A stretch of DNA of 64,000 nt, taken from Craterostigma plantagineum (lineage: Eukaryota > Streptophyta > Magnoliopsida > Lamiales > Linderniaceae). Under the pieces are notes generated by a model. It saw nothing but the letters and a program-made list of their open reading frames with translations. It was not told the DNA's origin and did no database searches. Shown here one piece after another: positions 35,836 to 46,478 of this stretch (within the stretch, counting starts at the first letter, position 1; each line of letters starts with the position of its first letter). Both the position numbers and the translations under genes were made by a program. The stretch covers positions 25,788-89,787 of the forward strand of contig JAPQWV010001410.1 of assembly GCA_027422505.1 (NCBI GenBank), in the 5' to 3' direction.

Positions 35836-38096
35836 CTAGTATCGCTCGTCATACAAAGGATAAAATGTTCCCTGATATGTCTCAAAGTGTGCTACTTTAC
35901 TGTAATAAGGAGCAATGAATTGTGTGCTACTAACATTCCACTGGCGACACGCTGCCTGCGCATGAGAACATGGAATGAAATGGGTGTCCCATTTTCCACA
36001 AGTGCACGTTCTTGCTTGAATGTTCACCACATGTTTTCTTTGAGTCACTGATCTTGAAGTATACACATCTGCCGTTTGCGCTCGGGGGTCAAATGCAGTT
36101 ACGAAGTGGCCGAATGAGGCATTTGACGAGTCACTGTACATCCTCCACGCATAAGGAGACCATTCGGTTTCAGAATTCTCCATTGCCGCAGCTGTCTGTT
36201 GATACCTATCATGAAAGTATTCGGAACTTCGATGGAAGCTGAAGTCGACTATGGCTTTAGGAGGGAGTAAGCGAGCCCCTTTGAACACACCATTAAGTGC
36301 TTCTGAGATGTTCGTCGTCATTGCGCCACACCTAAACCAACCAACGTAAGCAAACATCCACTTTTCTCGATCAATCTCGCGCAACCAATCGTAGGCTGGT
36401 TCGCCAGACTCTTAATATGCTCCATGATCCGTTCGAACTTTTCCACCGTATGCGCCATCCCCGCTCTGTGGGCCAATTTTTTGGGGTCACTGTCTTTGAA
36501 GTCCTTGTTAAATTTGATACGACGTGACGTAAACAATATCGATGGACTCCATTTGGAGGCCTATAAGCCTCGAGCTGTTCAACTGCGGACATTAACCGTG
36601 CATTATAGTTTGTAAGTAACATGAACTAATTTTAGTAAAAATAACAAACAAGTTGATCTCTTTTTAAGCCTGTTTGGCGATCTGAAATCAGGCATACCGC
36701 TTGTCCCTCCAATAGATGAACATTAAGCAAGTTCAAGAACCATCTCCAAGAATGTAAGTTTCCAATTGTAACGATGACAAAAGCAAGTGGAGAAAAAACT
36801 TTCTGATTTGCATCGAGTGCACATGCAGTCAACATTTTATGCATGTACTTCGAATACAAGTGCGTACCGTCGACACAGACCACTCTACGACAATGCTTGA
36901 AGCCGTCAATGCAAGGTTTGAATTCCCAAAATACTTACCCGAATTTTTTTACCCCCGCCATATCTTCAAGATGCCACCACTTCACTACCGTTCCAGGGTT
37001 GTAACGTTGCAACGCTTTCATGAATTTAGGAAGCTGTTGGATAGAAGTTTCTCAAGTACCATAAACAATCACTTTTGCCCGCTTGAGGCCATGCCATGCT
37101 TGAATGTACGAGATGTCGTACGCAAAAGTATCCTTTACCAGCTGTTGTACGTTTTTGGGTAAATACTGGAGATCGTTCTTCACCATTTGGATTAATATTC
37201 TCGCAATTTCATTACGAGAAACATTGCGGTGCATGCTGGCCAACTCCTGTGTGAAGCATGTGTGAGGTCCACCGTATCTCGTCACCTTCCAAAAAAACTT
37301 CTCGGTTTGAAGACTGCTCGCAATCTCCAATTACATCGTCGCTGTGATTGCATCGCACACTCCATGAGGTTCTATTACTTTCGGTTACGTGGTACTCATG
37401 TCTAACAACCCTCAAATGATAATCGTTAACAGCACATTTCAAATGTTCTTTGCTACTAAACGTCATACTTACGAAAAATGCGGGGTCCTCTGCGTCGTAA
37501 AAATCACCACCAGTTTCGTCAACTTCTGCGGGAGCCATTTGGTAAGTGGTATTAAACGGCACCGACTGGTATAATGCTCGGTTCTTATCTGGTTCACTTG
37601 GCATTGGTTCATCGTTATTATCATCATCGTCATCTGCGGGATCTGGAAAATCGTCTAGTGCCCCACCCTCGTCATCAGCTTCAGAGTCACTTACATCACT
37701 ATCTTGGGCGGCATCATGAATGATCTCAGGTTTTGCCACCGTCGAACTAGTAGGATCAAAGCGGCTACTGGAAGGAATATCTTCATGGGGGGCAAACGAA
37801 ATATTTGTCAATCCTTCAGTAACTAATGTAATGTCAGGAAACGAATCCATCGGCGCCGGATTCGTGTACTCGTCGGGAGCATCTACGCTGCGATCTAACT
37901 GAACTATCTCAGTTGCCTCGACAAAGACCACAATGTAATCGAGTTCGATGTTGGGATCCAAGAAATATGCGAGGTCGGCGTCACTAGACATTAGTAGAAG
38001 ATTATGATGAAGTCGAGAGTGTTGATAGTATTCGTTCTTCACCCGAACAATTAAAAAAAAAGAAGCGTTGTCGACGGAAGTCATGTTGTACAACAT
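35836..38096 (-). pseudogene. MuDR-type transposase of MULE B
   Basis: 38096-37212 is a 294-codon N-terminal part: an acidic D-rich region, then AFFVSMTFSSKEHLKCAVND, HEYHVTESNRTSWSVRC (MuDR DNA-binding type). 37330-37052 has ARILIQMVKNDLQYLPKNVQ and AYDISYIQAWHGLKRAK. 36883-36632 is the catalytic-core block with VCVDGTHLYSKYMHKMLTAC, SWRWFLNLLN and CLISDRQTG. 36622-36371 and 36384-35836 continue with HTVEKFERIMEHIKSL, SEALNGVFKGARLLPPKAIV and a complete SWIM motif CTCGKWDTHFIPCSHA. Frames change at about five places. This copy is much better preserved than that in MULE A. Confidence 0.88.
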
Positions 38097-38133
38097 AGTA
38101 AGAAATTGATTGAAATTGGTATCACGGAATTCG

Positions 38134-38141
38134 TCGATAAC
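38134..38141. repeat. 8-bp target-site duplication of nested hAT, left copy
   Basis: tcgataac, identical to 39006-39013. Confidence 0.92.
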
Positions 38142-39005
38142 TAGGGGTGTGCAATGGTTTTAGAAAACCGCCCGAACCGCACCACACCGCACCGTATAAT
38201 ACATTAACCGCCAAAACCGCGGTTTAATTTTATTTACAACATCGGACCGTAATAATGGTGCGGTGTGAAATTTGGTACAAACCGCACCGCACCGAACCGC
38301 ACTTTAGTTTTCTAATTTTTTTTTACTAATTGTATCTAATTTTTCTTTATGGTAATCGTACACTAGTCATATGTGAAATTTATTTTTTAGTTTAATTATT
38401 TTTCTTTACTAATAATTCTTTTAATTAAATGCTTGCTGATCATATGAAAGTTATATCATTACTAGCATACTTAATTTTATTTTTTATGTTAACATGTTTC
38501 TATAAGAACAAACGGCCGAACATGTAGGGTTAAATTAGATAGACTCGAACATTTAATAACAAATTGACCTAATATTTATATTTTGAGCTTTCAATCAAGC
38601 CTCAAAGCTAAACTAATATATTAAAATAAAAAAATTAGCCCCTAATATAAGTAAAACATAAAATAAATTAAGATAATGATACTAGTTTTTTTGGACAATG
38701 GTGACGCTTCGATATATGAGGCAAATACCTCGACTTGCGCATTGTTTCTGAGGCAAGGCGATGTCTCATCACCTTTTCGCGCCTGACGCTTTTAAAAACT
38801 ATTTTTTCATTCGATAAAATATAAGTATTTCTTTGTTCGGTTAAAAACCGCAAAACCGCACCGCAACCGCACCAAACCGCTCAAAACCGTACGTGTGGTT
38901 TTATTTTTCAAAACCGCGGTTTGAGAATTGTTTTTCAAAAAAACCGCATATAGTGGTTTGGTGCGGAATTGGCCGACGCTGAAAACCGCACCACGCACAC
39001 CCCTA
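38142..39005. mobile_element. Non-autonomous hAT element, 864 bp, inside MULE B
   Basis: The ends are TAGGGGTGTGC and GCACACCCCTA with a perfect 8-bp duplication (tcgataac), the hAT signature. Both subterminal regions are packed with AACCGCACCGCACC-type motifs in both orientations, likely transposase-binding sites. No transposase is encoded. MULE A (near 15905) has the uninterrupted target, gtcaatgataaccgatgcg. Confidence 0.93.
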
Positions 39006-39013
39006 TCGATAAC
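39006..39013. repeat. 8-bp target-site duplication of nested hAT, right copy
   Basis: tcgataac, identical to 38134-38141. Confidence 0.92.
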
Positions 39014-39159
39014 CGATGGGTTGAAGACTATATCTGATGGTGCTCGACTCGTATATTATTTCACCGCCATAATAAACAACTATTTGAATTTTCCTGGACA
39101 CCATATTGAATGTGTATGAATTTTATGAATTGTAATTTGTTACTGGGCGGTGTTTATAT

Positions 39160-39430
39160 AGGAAAAGCCGGCGCGACCATTAACGGCCTCGCCGCGGCCA
39201 ATGGACGCGACATCGCGTCCATTGGACGCGATGTCAGCCCACTTCCGCGACAACCCGTAATGGGCGCGTAGTGGCCGTCAGTGGGCAACCCATCATGGGC
39301 TGCGTCAACGCGTCGCGGCTATTAGCCGCGATGACGCGTCCATTGGATGCGCTCGGGCCCACTTCAGGCCCAGGCGCAAGAATAGAGCCTGACAAGTCAT
39401 CGTCGCGGCTATTAGCCGCGTCGTCGCACC
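39160..39430. repeat. CpG-rich subterminal array, right end of MULE B
   Basis: Repeats of GGACGCGACATCGCGTCCATT, GTCGCGGCTATTAGCCGCG and relatives, including short perfect palindromes such as CGCGGCTATTAGCCGCG. It mirrors the left array at 33010-33225. Confidence 0.75.
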
Positions 39431-39503
39431 CAATAAATGTGTTTTCTATTTTGTTAATTTTGAGCTAAATAACCCTATTTCATTTATTTTCGAATTAAAA
39501 GCC

Positions 39504-39512
39504 TTTAATTAT
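39504..39512. repeat. 9-bp target-site duplication of MULE B, right copy
   Basis: tttaattat, identical to 32929-32937. Confidence 0.88.
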
Positions 39513-39592
39513 AATGCAAAATTCCGTTTGTACATCTTTAATATAATTATATAACAACACAATACTATTATGTCGCATAATTCAATTTTATA

Positions 39593-40079
39593 TTCCCTCC
39601 GATTTTATTTACATGTCGTTTAAGGTTTTTTCACTTATATTAAGAAATAGAATAAAATGTCTAATATACCCCTAATTAATATACTTAAGCCTATTTAATA
39701 TATTCCATTTAATAATTGTTTGATCATTTATTTTCACATCTCACATTTCTATCTGTTCTCTAATAAGAATATGAGAAGTCATTTCTCTTCACCATAACGT
39801 CGATCATCACAAGTATTTTCATCCAAAAAAGTTGAACTAGGAGCCAAATTTTCTTATAGTGATTCATCTCAAATTTTCAGTTCACATGGCATTAGACGTG
39901 TAACATGAAGAAATTTAATTTTAATGAGTTAATATACTTATTGGAAGTTGTAATATTGACAATCATAAAAAAGATAAAACTGGAAATATGATAAATATTA
40001 GTATTGAAATCTGTAAACGACATCTAATAAGAAACAAAATTAGAGAGCTAAAACGACATGTAAATAAAATCGGAGGGAG
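39593..40079. mobile_element. Stowaway-type MITE
   Basis: TTCCCTCCGATTTTATTTAC at the left is matched by the inverted right end GTAAATAAAATCGGAGGGAG; TA flanks both sides. The inverted similarity runs for about 28 bp. It belongs to the CTCCCTCCG class (Tc1/mariner-derived) and has no coding potential. Confidence 0.85.
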
Positions 40080-40436
40080 TATTACTTAATAGCTTCTTGA
40101 TCTCTATATTAAATTTGCCTTTCGTCAGTTTCTTGTGACAAACACACAGAGATTTTTGTTTTACAATTAAATATTTTTGAATATATAAATGTAAAAGACC
40201 AAAACAAATCTGATATGAAAGACAAATATTTTTGGAAGAAAAGCGAATTATATAGTTAAGAGTGGTTGCTTTACATGAGGACAAAACTTTTGCGTTGGAT
40301 GAAATTGCAAACGCATGCTTGCGTGCAGATGTGAGAGAAAATAATAAAAAACGCATTTGAGTACAATAAATCGGTATCGGTTGGAGTGAATTTTCGGTAT
40401 GCGTTTCATTTTGAGAGCCGACTGGAGTTGCTCTTA

Positions 40437-41523
40437 GACACAATATTTTGAGGCCCCAATATTATAAATATATACTTATTATTTTTATTTGTTTAACTAA
40501 ATTAGCTATTTTACCTTTGTCTTTTCATATTCTCATGGTTTAGCTTTCATTTTTCCTTTTCATTTTTCCAATGGCTCGTACGTTTTAATTGTTTAATTTT
40601 ATGTTCTTTTAAAAATCGCATCCATCATTTGTACATGATCCAATATAAAGGACTAGTCAATCAAATAATAGATACTAAATCGGTTGGTTTGAAAATATAA
40701 AACAATTTTAGCCTAAAAAGAGCCAAAGTATATATTTCTTGTAAAACTTTCTTTTTGTTTATAGAAAATTTCCATACAAAGAAAAAATTTCAATTTTTCT
40801 ATAAACTTCAATATCATAGTTGCTAATCTCAGGGGGAGGATTCGCTTAATTGACACGTAAAAAAATTCGTAATTATGTATATATATAATATATATTATTT
40901 TGTTTTTGAAAAAAAATCCCGTTTTGAAACTTGCTTTAGGCTCATATTATTTTGAGCCAGCCCTGATTGTCTCCCAAGATACAACACATACGTTTCGAAA
41001 TATAAATACATTAAAAAACCACCAACATTGTCTGAAGCGAAACTTTAAATGCTCTATGAATACTTTGAAGTGATTTCTATAATGAAAATTAGGAGACGAC
41101 GCGTTATATTATAATCTTTTTGTGCTAGGATAAGAAAGGTTGCAAATGAATCGAATCTTTTTATTCGATTCGGAATTCGATTCGAAATCTAAGATCCGAA
41201 TTTCGAAATATTAGAATATCAAATCCGAATAAAAAAATGTTTTTCGATTTGAATAATTTTCGAATGATACAATATGACAATATTCGATTCGAATCATTTT
41301 TGAATATTCGATTCGAATAATGTAATATATATATACATATACATAAATAATATATTATATTATAAATACTTGTAAATTGTCACATATTAATATGAAATGC
41401 TTCAAAAAATATGGCTCAAACTAAAAAGTCCAAATGTTTTAAATGAAAACAATTACACTAATTAACAATTAAAAAAACCCTTGTATATTTTGAAGATCCT
41501 CAATGGACAAAGAATATGATTTG
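40437..41523. other. AT-rich intergenic stretch with a TTCGAAT-rich repeat
   Basis: No gene. Around 41150-41330 the motif ATTCGATTCGAAT and variants recur in both orientations, like subterminal repeats of a small DNA transposon, but I could not find its ends. Confidence 0.5.
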
Positions 41524-41528
41524 CTTCG

Positions 41529-41989
41529 TGTCAGCAATATCCAGCTTTGAAAAGTCAAAGGAGAAAAATGAAGCTCACGTGTGATATATTTTTCAAAGGT
41601 ATGCCTCATTTGTTCACGTTAGTGAGGTAATGGATGACGTGATGTTTGTTGTCCTTGTACATGAGATTTCCTCTATAAAAGGGGAACGAACGAGAGCTCA
41701 TTTGATATCCCACACAGGAAGATACGTGAGAGAGAAATAAATAAATAGAGAGTTTGTCAGTATTTTTCTCCGACTATAAAGAGAAATATTGAGGGTTTTT
41801 TCCTTTATAGATTGAGAGGTTGTAACTCCTATATTTTTCCTCTATAGTGGATTCTTCTTCCTTGCCCGTGATTTTTACCCCGATTTGTTTGGGGGTTTTC
41901 CACGTTAAATCTCGGTGTCCACATTTTATCTTAATTGCTCAAAAATTAAGCCGCGGTATTAATCGACTGGGTCCGCTGCCACGCCAACA
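41529..41989 (+). repeat. 5' LTR of the copia element (461 bp)
   Basis: TGTCAGCAAT...CGCCAACA. It contains a TATA-like tctataaaagg near 41671, followed by a transcribed part. Confidence 0.95.
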
Positions 41990-41990
41990 A

Positions 41991-42008
41991 TGGTATCAGA
42001 GCCGTGCT
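41991..42008 (+). promoter_or_regulatory. tRNA-Met primer-binding site
   Basis: tggtatcagagccgtgc directly after the 5' LTR. Confidence 0.92.
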
Positions 42009-42182
42009 TGGGTTTTATATATCTATTTATCGTATGCTCTGTGGTTGCCACTAACGTGGACCCTCCACATCAGAAAATAATAGATATTATACTGCCCTCG
42101 TTACGGTGACGAAAAAGTCGGTACGAGTTCAATTATCTGCTGCAATCCCGTCGGAGGTATCGTTCACGACTGAGCAGAAATT

Positions 42183-42925
42183 ATGGCGGCGAAGTTTGAT
42201 ATCGAAAAGTCCAACGGGAGAAATTTATCGCTGTGGAAATTAAAGATAAAGGCGATCTTGCGAAAGGACGGCTGTCTTGAGGCTATCGATGGAAAACCAG
42301 CCACAGTTACAGACGAAAGAAATGGAACGAGATGGACGGAAGCGCTGTTGCAAATCTACATCTGGCACTAGCAGATGAGATATTGTCTAGCGTCAAAGAA
42401 AAGAAAGACAAAGGAGATTTGGGACCATCTAACAAATCTGTACGAGCCGACCTCGTTACACAACAAAATTTTCTTGAAGAGAAAATTGTTCACCTTGAGA
42501 ATGTCTGAATCTACTTCGGTGACGGAGCATCTCAACGTCTTGAATACTCTATTTTCCCAGCTAACATCGTTGGGGTATAAAACGGAGGATAAAGAACGTG
42601 CCGAAATTCTACTTCAAAGTCTGCCCGATTCGTATGATCAACTCATCATCAACTTGACGAACAACGCGAAAGTTCTGGTCTTCAATAACCTCGCGGCTGC
42701 TATTCTCGAAGAAGAAAATCGGCGAAAAAAAACAAGGAGGACCAGCAAGTAGGCTCACAATAGGTCGAAGCTTTGACGGTGATGAGAGGGAGATCAATGG
42801 AACGTGGTTCAAGTGGGAGTCACACTCAAGGCAGGGGAAAATCAAGAAGTAAGAAGAAGGGTATGAAATGCTACCATTGTGGAAAGAAGGGTCACTTGAA
42901 GAAGGATTGCTGGAGCCTGAAGAAT
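42183..42925 (+). pseudogene. copia gag region
   Basis: The ATG at 42183 starts MAAKFDIEKSNGRNLSLWKL, followed by KIKAILRKDGCLEAIDG. The frame is lost near 42330 and again near 42400. 42375-42752 continues with EIWDHLTNLYEPTSLHNKIF and ERAEILLQSLPDSYDQLIIN (UBN2-type gag). The CCHC knuckle CYHCGKKGHLKKDCW lies at 42869-42913, in the next frame. Gag packages the element RNA. Confidence 0.85.
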
Positions 42926-44127
42926 TCCAATCCTCAGGGAAATCTGGCAAACGCGTCAGGTGGAGACGTATTGTGTAGCGAAGCAGCTATCTCAACGGAG
43001 AGCAGGAAGGCGTACGACGAGATATGGCTTCTTGACTCTAGCGCAACTTATCATATGACCTCTCGAAGAGATTGGTTCAACCACTACGAACCTCTCTTAG
43101 GAGGATCTGTGTATAGTTGCGAAGATAATGCCTTGAAGATCGTAGGTGTTGGAACCGTGAGGTTAAAGTTGCATGACGGTGCAGTTCGCACTATTCAAGG
43201 AGTGCGGCACGTGGAAGGTCTAAAGAAGAATTTATTATCTGTGGGACAGCTCGATGATCTTGGCTGTGAAATCAAAGTTCGGGAAGGAATAATGAAAATA
43301 TTCCGAGGAGCACTTGTAGTCATGAAAGATGAAAAAGTTGCTGCAAATTTCTATATGCTGTTGGGAGAGACGGTGCAAGAAGGGGAAGCGTCTGTAGCTT
43401 CGGGAAATTCAAGCCAAAGATCGGCTATGCTGTGGCATCAAAAGCTCGGGCATATGTCGGAACAAGGAATGAAAATTCTTGCGGGCCAGAATTTACTTAT
43501 GGGTCTCACAAATGTGTCACTACCGTTCTGTGAGCATTGCATAGCAAACAAACAGCATCGGCTACAATTCAACACATCAATTCTAGAAGCAATGATATTC
43601 TAGAATTGGTTCACTCTGATGTATGTCAGTCACCAGTTTCATCTCGAGGAGGAGGGAAGTACTTTGTGTCTTTCATCGACGATAACTCCAGGAGATGTTG
43701 GGTGTATATCATCAAGAGTAAGGGAGATGTGTTTGCAACCTTCAAAAATTTCAAAGCTCGGGTCGAACTTGATACAGGAAAGAAGATCAAGTGTTTGAGG
43801 ACGGATAATGGAGGAGAATATACTGGCAGAGAATTTGATAGCTTTTGCAAAAGGGAAGGCATCAAAAGGCACTTCACTACGGCGTATACTCCACAACAAA
43901 ATGGAGTGACAGAGCGTATGAACAGGACTCTGTTGGAGAGAACAAGAGCCATGTTGGGAGCTGCAGGTCTGGATAAATCATATTGGGCAGAAGCAGTCAA
44001 CACCGCCTGCTACGTGATCAATCGATCGCCTTCAACGGCAATTGATCAGAAGACGCCGATGGAGATGTGGACGGGAAGCCAGCGGATTATTCCAAACTCT
44101 ATGTATTTGGAAGTCCTGTGTACGTGA
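42773..44127 (+). pseudogene. copia protease and integrase region
   Basis: Protease: IWLLDSSATYHMTSR at residues 84-98 of the 42773 ORF; the usual D-S/T-G triad reads D-S-S here, so the catalytic Gly is replaced. The integrase zinc finger follows in the same ORF: LWHQKLGHMSEQG ... CEHCIANKQHR. A frame change near 43560-43600 leads to the DDE core: VHSDVCQSPVS, CLRTDNGGEYTG and PQQNGVTERMNRTLLERTRA. A stop at 44125-44127 precedes the next ORF, which overlaps it. Confidence 0.9.
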
Positions 44128-45937
44128 TGTACAACGCCCAAGAAACTACGAAGCTGGATCCAAAGTCCAGGAAGTGTTTGTTCTTGGGGTATGCTGATGG
44201 TGTGAAGGGGTATCGCCTGTGGGATCCCACTGCCCACAAGGTTGTCATCAGCAGGGAGGTTATCTTCTTAGAAGATAAAATAATCGGAGAAAATGATAGC
44301 ACTACAAATGAAAGTCCAGAAACTACGACGATTCAGGTGAAAGAGAAGTCTATCGAACAAGATTCTTCTGAAGCAGCACCGGAGCACGATGAAGGGCCAA
44401 GCGAATCTTCAGAGCCAGAAGTTAGAAGGGGCTCACGCAAAAGAGCCGCATCATACTGGCATGAAGATTACGATATGGACAGTAACGTTGCATACTGCCT
44501 TCTAACTGATGATGGAGAGCCATCAACTCTTCAAGAAGCACTGAACAGTTCAGATGCAGATCAATGGTTGGCGGCAATGCAAGAAGAAATGGAAGCCCTA
44601 CGGAAAAATAAGACTTGGGAGCTGGTGCCACTACCGAACGGCAGAAAGGCAATGGACAATAAATGGGTCTTTAAGATCAAGCGAAACAACGATGATCAAG
44701 TAGAGAGGTTGCGTCCACGACTGGTGGTTAAAGGCTATGCTCAGAAAGAAGGCATCGACTTCAACGGGACTCCAGCCGGAAGGTTTTGAAGACAAAGAAA
44801 AACGGAACTTGGTTTGCAGGTTGAACAAATCTCTATACGGTCTCAAACAGGCGCCGAGGTGTTGGTATAAGAGATTTGATTCCTTCATCATGAGCCTTGG
44901 ATACAGCAGATTGAATGCAGACCCTTGTGCATATTTCAAGAGGTTTGGTGAAAGTGATTTTATCATATTACTATTGTATGTTGACGACATGTTGGTAGCA
45001 TGCCCAACAAAGATCGTGTTGAAGAACTCAAGGCATAGTTGGCTAGGGAATTTGAAATGAAGGACTTGGGACCAGCAAACAAGATTCTAGGGATGCAAAT
45101 TTACCGAGACAGAAATAATAAGAAGATTTGGCTTTCGCAGAAGAGTTATCTGAGGAAGGTCTTGCGACGCTTCAATATGCAAGATTGTAAGCCAATTTCT
45201 ACCCCACTTCTTGTTAATTTCAAATTCTCCTCAAGTATGAGTCCTAGCAGTGAAGAAGGGAGGATGGAAATTTCTCGAGTGCCGTATGCATCAGTGGTGG
45301 GAAGTCTTATGTTCACGATGATTTGTACACGGTCAGACATTGCCCATGCAGTGGGAGTAGTAAGCCGGTACATGGCGAATCCGGGCAAAGAGCATTGGAG
45401 CGCCATGAAGAGGATCTACGATAATCAGAGGAACCTCTGATGTTGCATTATGTTACGGGGAAGCAGACTTTACTGTCAGAGGGTATGTTGACTCTGATTA
45501 TGCAGGTGATCTTGACAAGAGCAATCTACCACGGGATATGTGTTCACTCTTACTGGCGGAGCCGTAAGCTGGGTATCAAAACTTCAGTCCGTTGTCACGA
45601 CGTCAACAACTGAAGATGAATATGTTGCAGCTAGGCAGGCAAGTAAAGAGGCGGTATGGTTGAAAATGATCATGGAAAACTCGGGCACGGACATGAGAAT
45701 ATTCCTCTGTTCTGTGACAGTCAGGGTGCCTTGCATCTCGCAAGGAATCCAGCTTTTCATTCCAGGTCTAAGCACATACGAGTCCAGTATCATTTCGTTC
45801 GTGAGAAAGTGGAAGAGGGCACGGTAGATATGCTGAAGATTCATACGAAAGATAACCTAGCAGATTTTTTGACAAAGGCGGTCAACACTGACAAGTTCGT
45901 TTGGTGTCGATCCTCGAGTGGCCTAGCGGAGACTTAA
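44067..45937 (+). pseudogene. copia reverse transcriptase and RNase H with internal deletion
   Basis: 44067-44789 holds the integrase tail (KLDPKSRKCLFLGYADGVKG) and the RT start (AMQEEMEALRKNKTWELVPL, KWVFKIKR). At about 44764-44772 the sequence jumps from GIDFN to QPEGFE; the 50-60 residues that normally lie between, including the first RT catalytic Asp motif, are absent. It resumes with LNKSLYGLKQAPRCWYKRF and YVDDML (44977-44988). 45039-45440 has MKDLGPANKILGMQIYRDR. RNase H pieces follow: GGAVSWVSKLQSVVTTSTTE and [20 protein letters not shown]. Frames change at least four times. Confidence 0.9.
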
Positions 45938-46001
45938 GCAACAGAAAAGGCAAGGGAGAAAGAATAGTGTGAAGATCCAATTGATCCACAATCAAATCTT
46001 C

Positions 46002-46012
46002 AAGTGGGAGAT
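46002..46012 (+). promoter_or_regulatory. Polypurine tract of the copia element
   Basis: aagtgggagat directly before the 3' LTR. Confidence 0.9.
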
Positions 46013-46478
46013 TGTCAGCAATAACCAGCTTTGAAAAGTCAGAGGGGAAAAATGAAGCTAACGTGTGATATATTTTTCAAAGGTATGCCTCATTTGTTCA
46101 CGTTAGTGAGGTAATGGATGACGTGATGTTTGTTGTCCTTGTACATGAGATTACCTCTATAAAAGGGGAACGAACGAGAGCTCATTTGATATCCCACACA
46201 GCTAGAGAAGATACGTGAGAGAGAAATAAATAAATAGAGAGTTTGTCGGTATTTTTCTCCGACTATAAAGAGAAATATTGAGGGTTTTTTCCTTTATAGA
46301 TTGAGAGGTTGTAACTCCTATATTTTTCCTCTATAGTGGATTATTCTTCTTTCCCCGTGGTTTTTACCCCGATTTATTTGGTGGTTTTCCACGTTAAATC
46401 TCGGTGTCCACATTTTATCTTAATTGCTCAAAAATCAAGCCGCAGTATTAATCGACCGGGTCCGCTGCCACGCCAACA
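46013..46478 (+). repeat. 3' LTR of the copia element (466 bp)
   Basis: It matches 41529-41989 along its full length, with a 5-bp insertion after cacacag and about 15 substitutions. Confidence 0.95.

Larger units (their letters stand above)
32938..39503. mobile_element. MULE B: Mutator-like element carrying a PMD gene
   Basis: It is flanked by perfect 9-bp duplications (tttaattat) with AT-rich inverted ends beginning GGCTTTT and a further shared block CTCAAAATTAA. It is 6566 bp including an 864-bp nested hAT element. A plant mobile domain (PMD) gene runs on the plus strand in the left half and a MuDR-type transposase runs on the minus strand in the right half, so the two converge. Both show frame breaks. 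MULE A in this window is a shorter relative. PMD genes inside MULEs are known from plants; this copy shows the arrangement in full. Confidence 0.88.
32689..40433. mobile_element. Harbinger-like element split by MULE B
   Basis: The left end GATCATCTCCAACCGAG (32689) and the inverted right end GAGCAACTCCAGTCGGC (ending at 40433) form a TIR of the widespread plant GAGCATCTCCAACC type. A TTA on each side (32686-32688 and 40434-40436) fits the 3-bp duplication of PIF/Harbinger elements. Removing MULE B and the Stowaway leaves roughly 0.7 kb, a non-autonomous size. The assignment rests on termini only. Confidence 0.5.
41529..46478 (+). mobile_element. Ty1/copia retrotransposon (TNT1/Tork-like), complete ends, 4950 bp
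   Basis: Both LTRs, primer site, polypurine tract and 5-bp duplications (cttcg at 41524-41528 and 46479-46483) are present. Between the LTRs are gag, protease, integrase, reverse transcriptase and RNase H segments in copia order. Comparing the LTRs by eye gives about 15 substitutions in 460 bp and one small indel, so the insertion is fairly recent. The coding part has many frameshifts and a large RT deletion, so it is non-autonomous. Confidence 0.96.
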
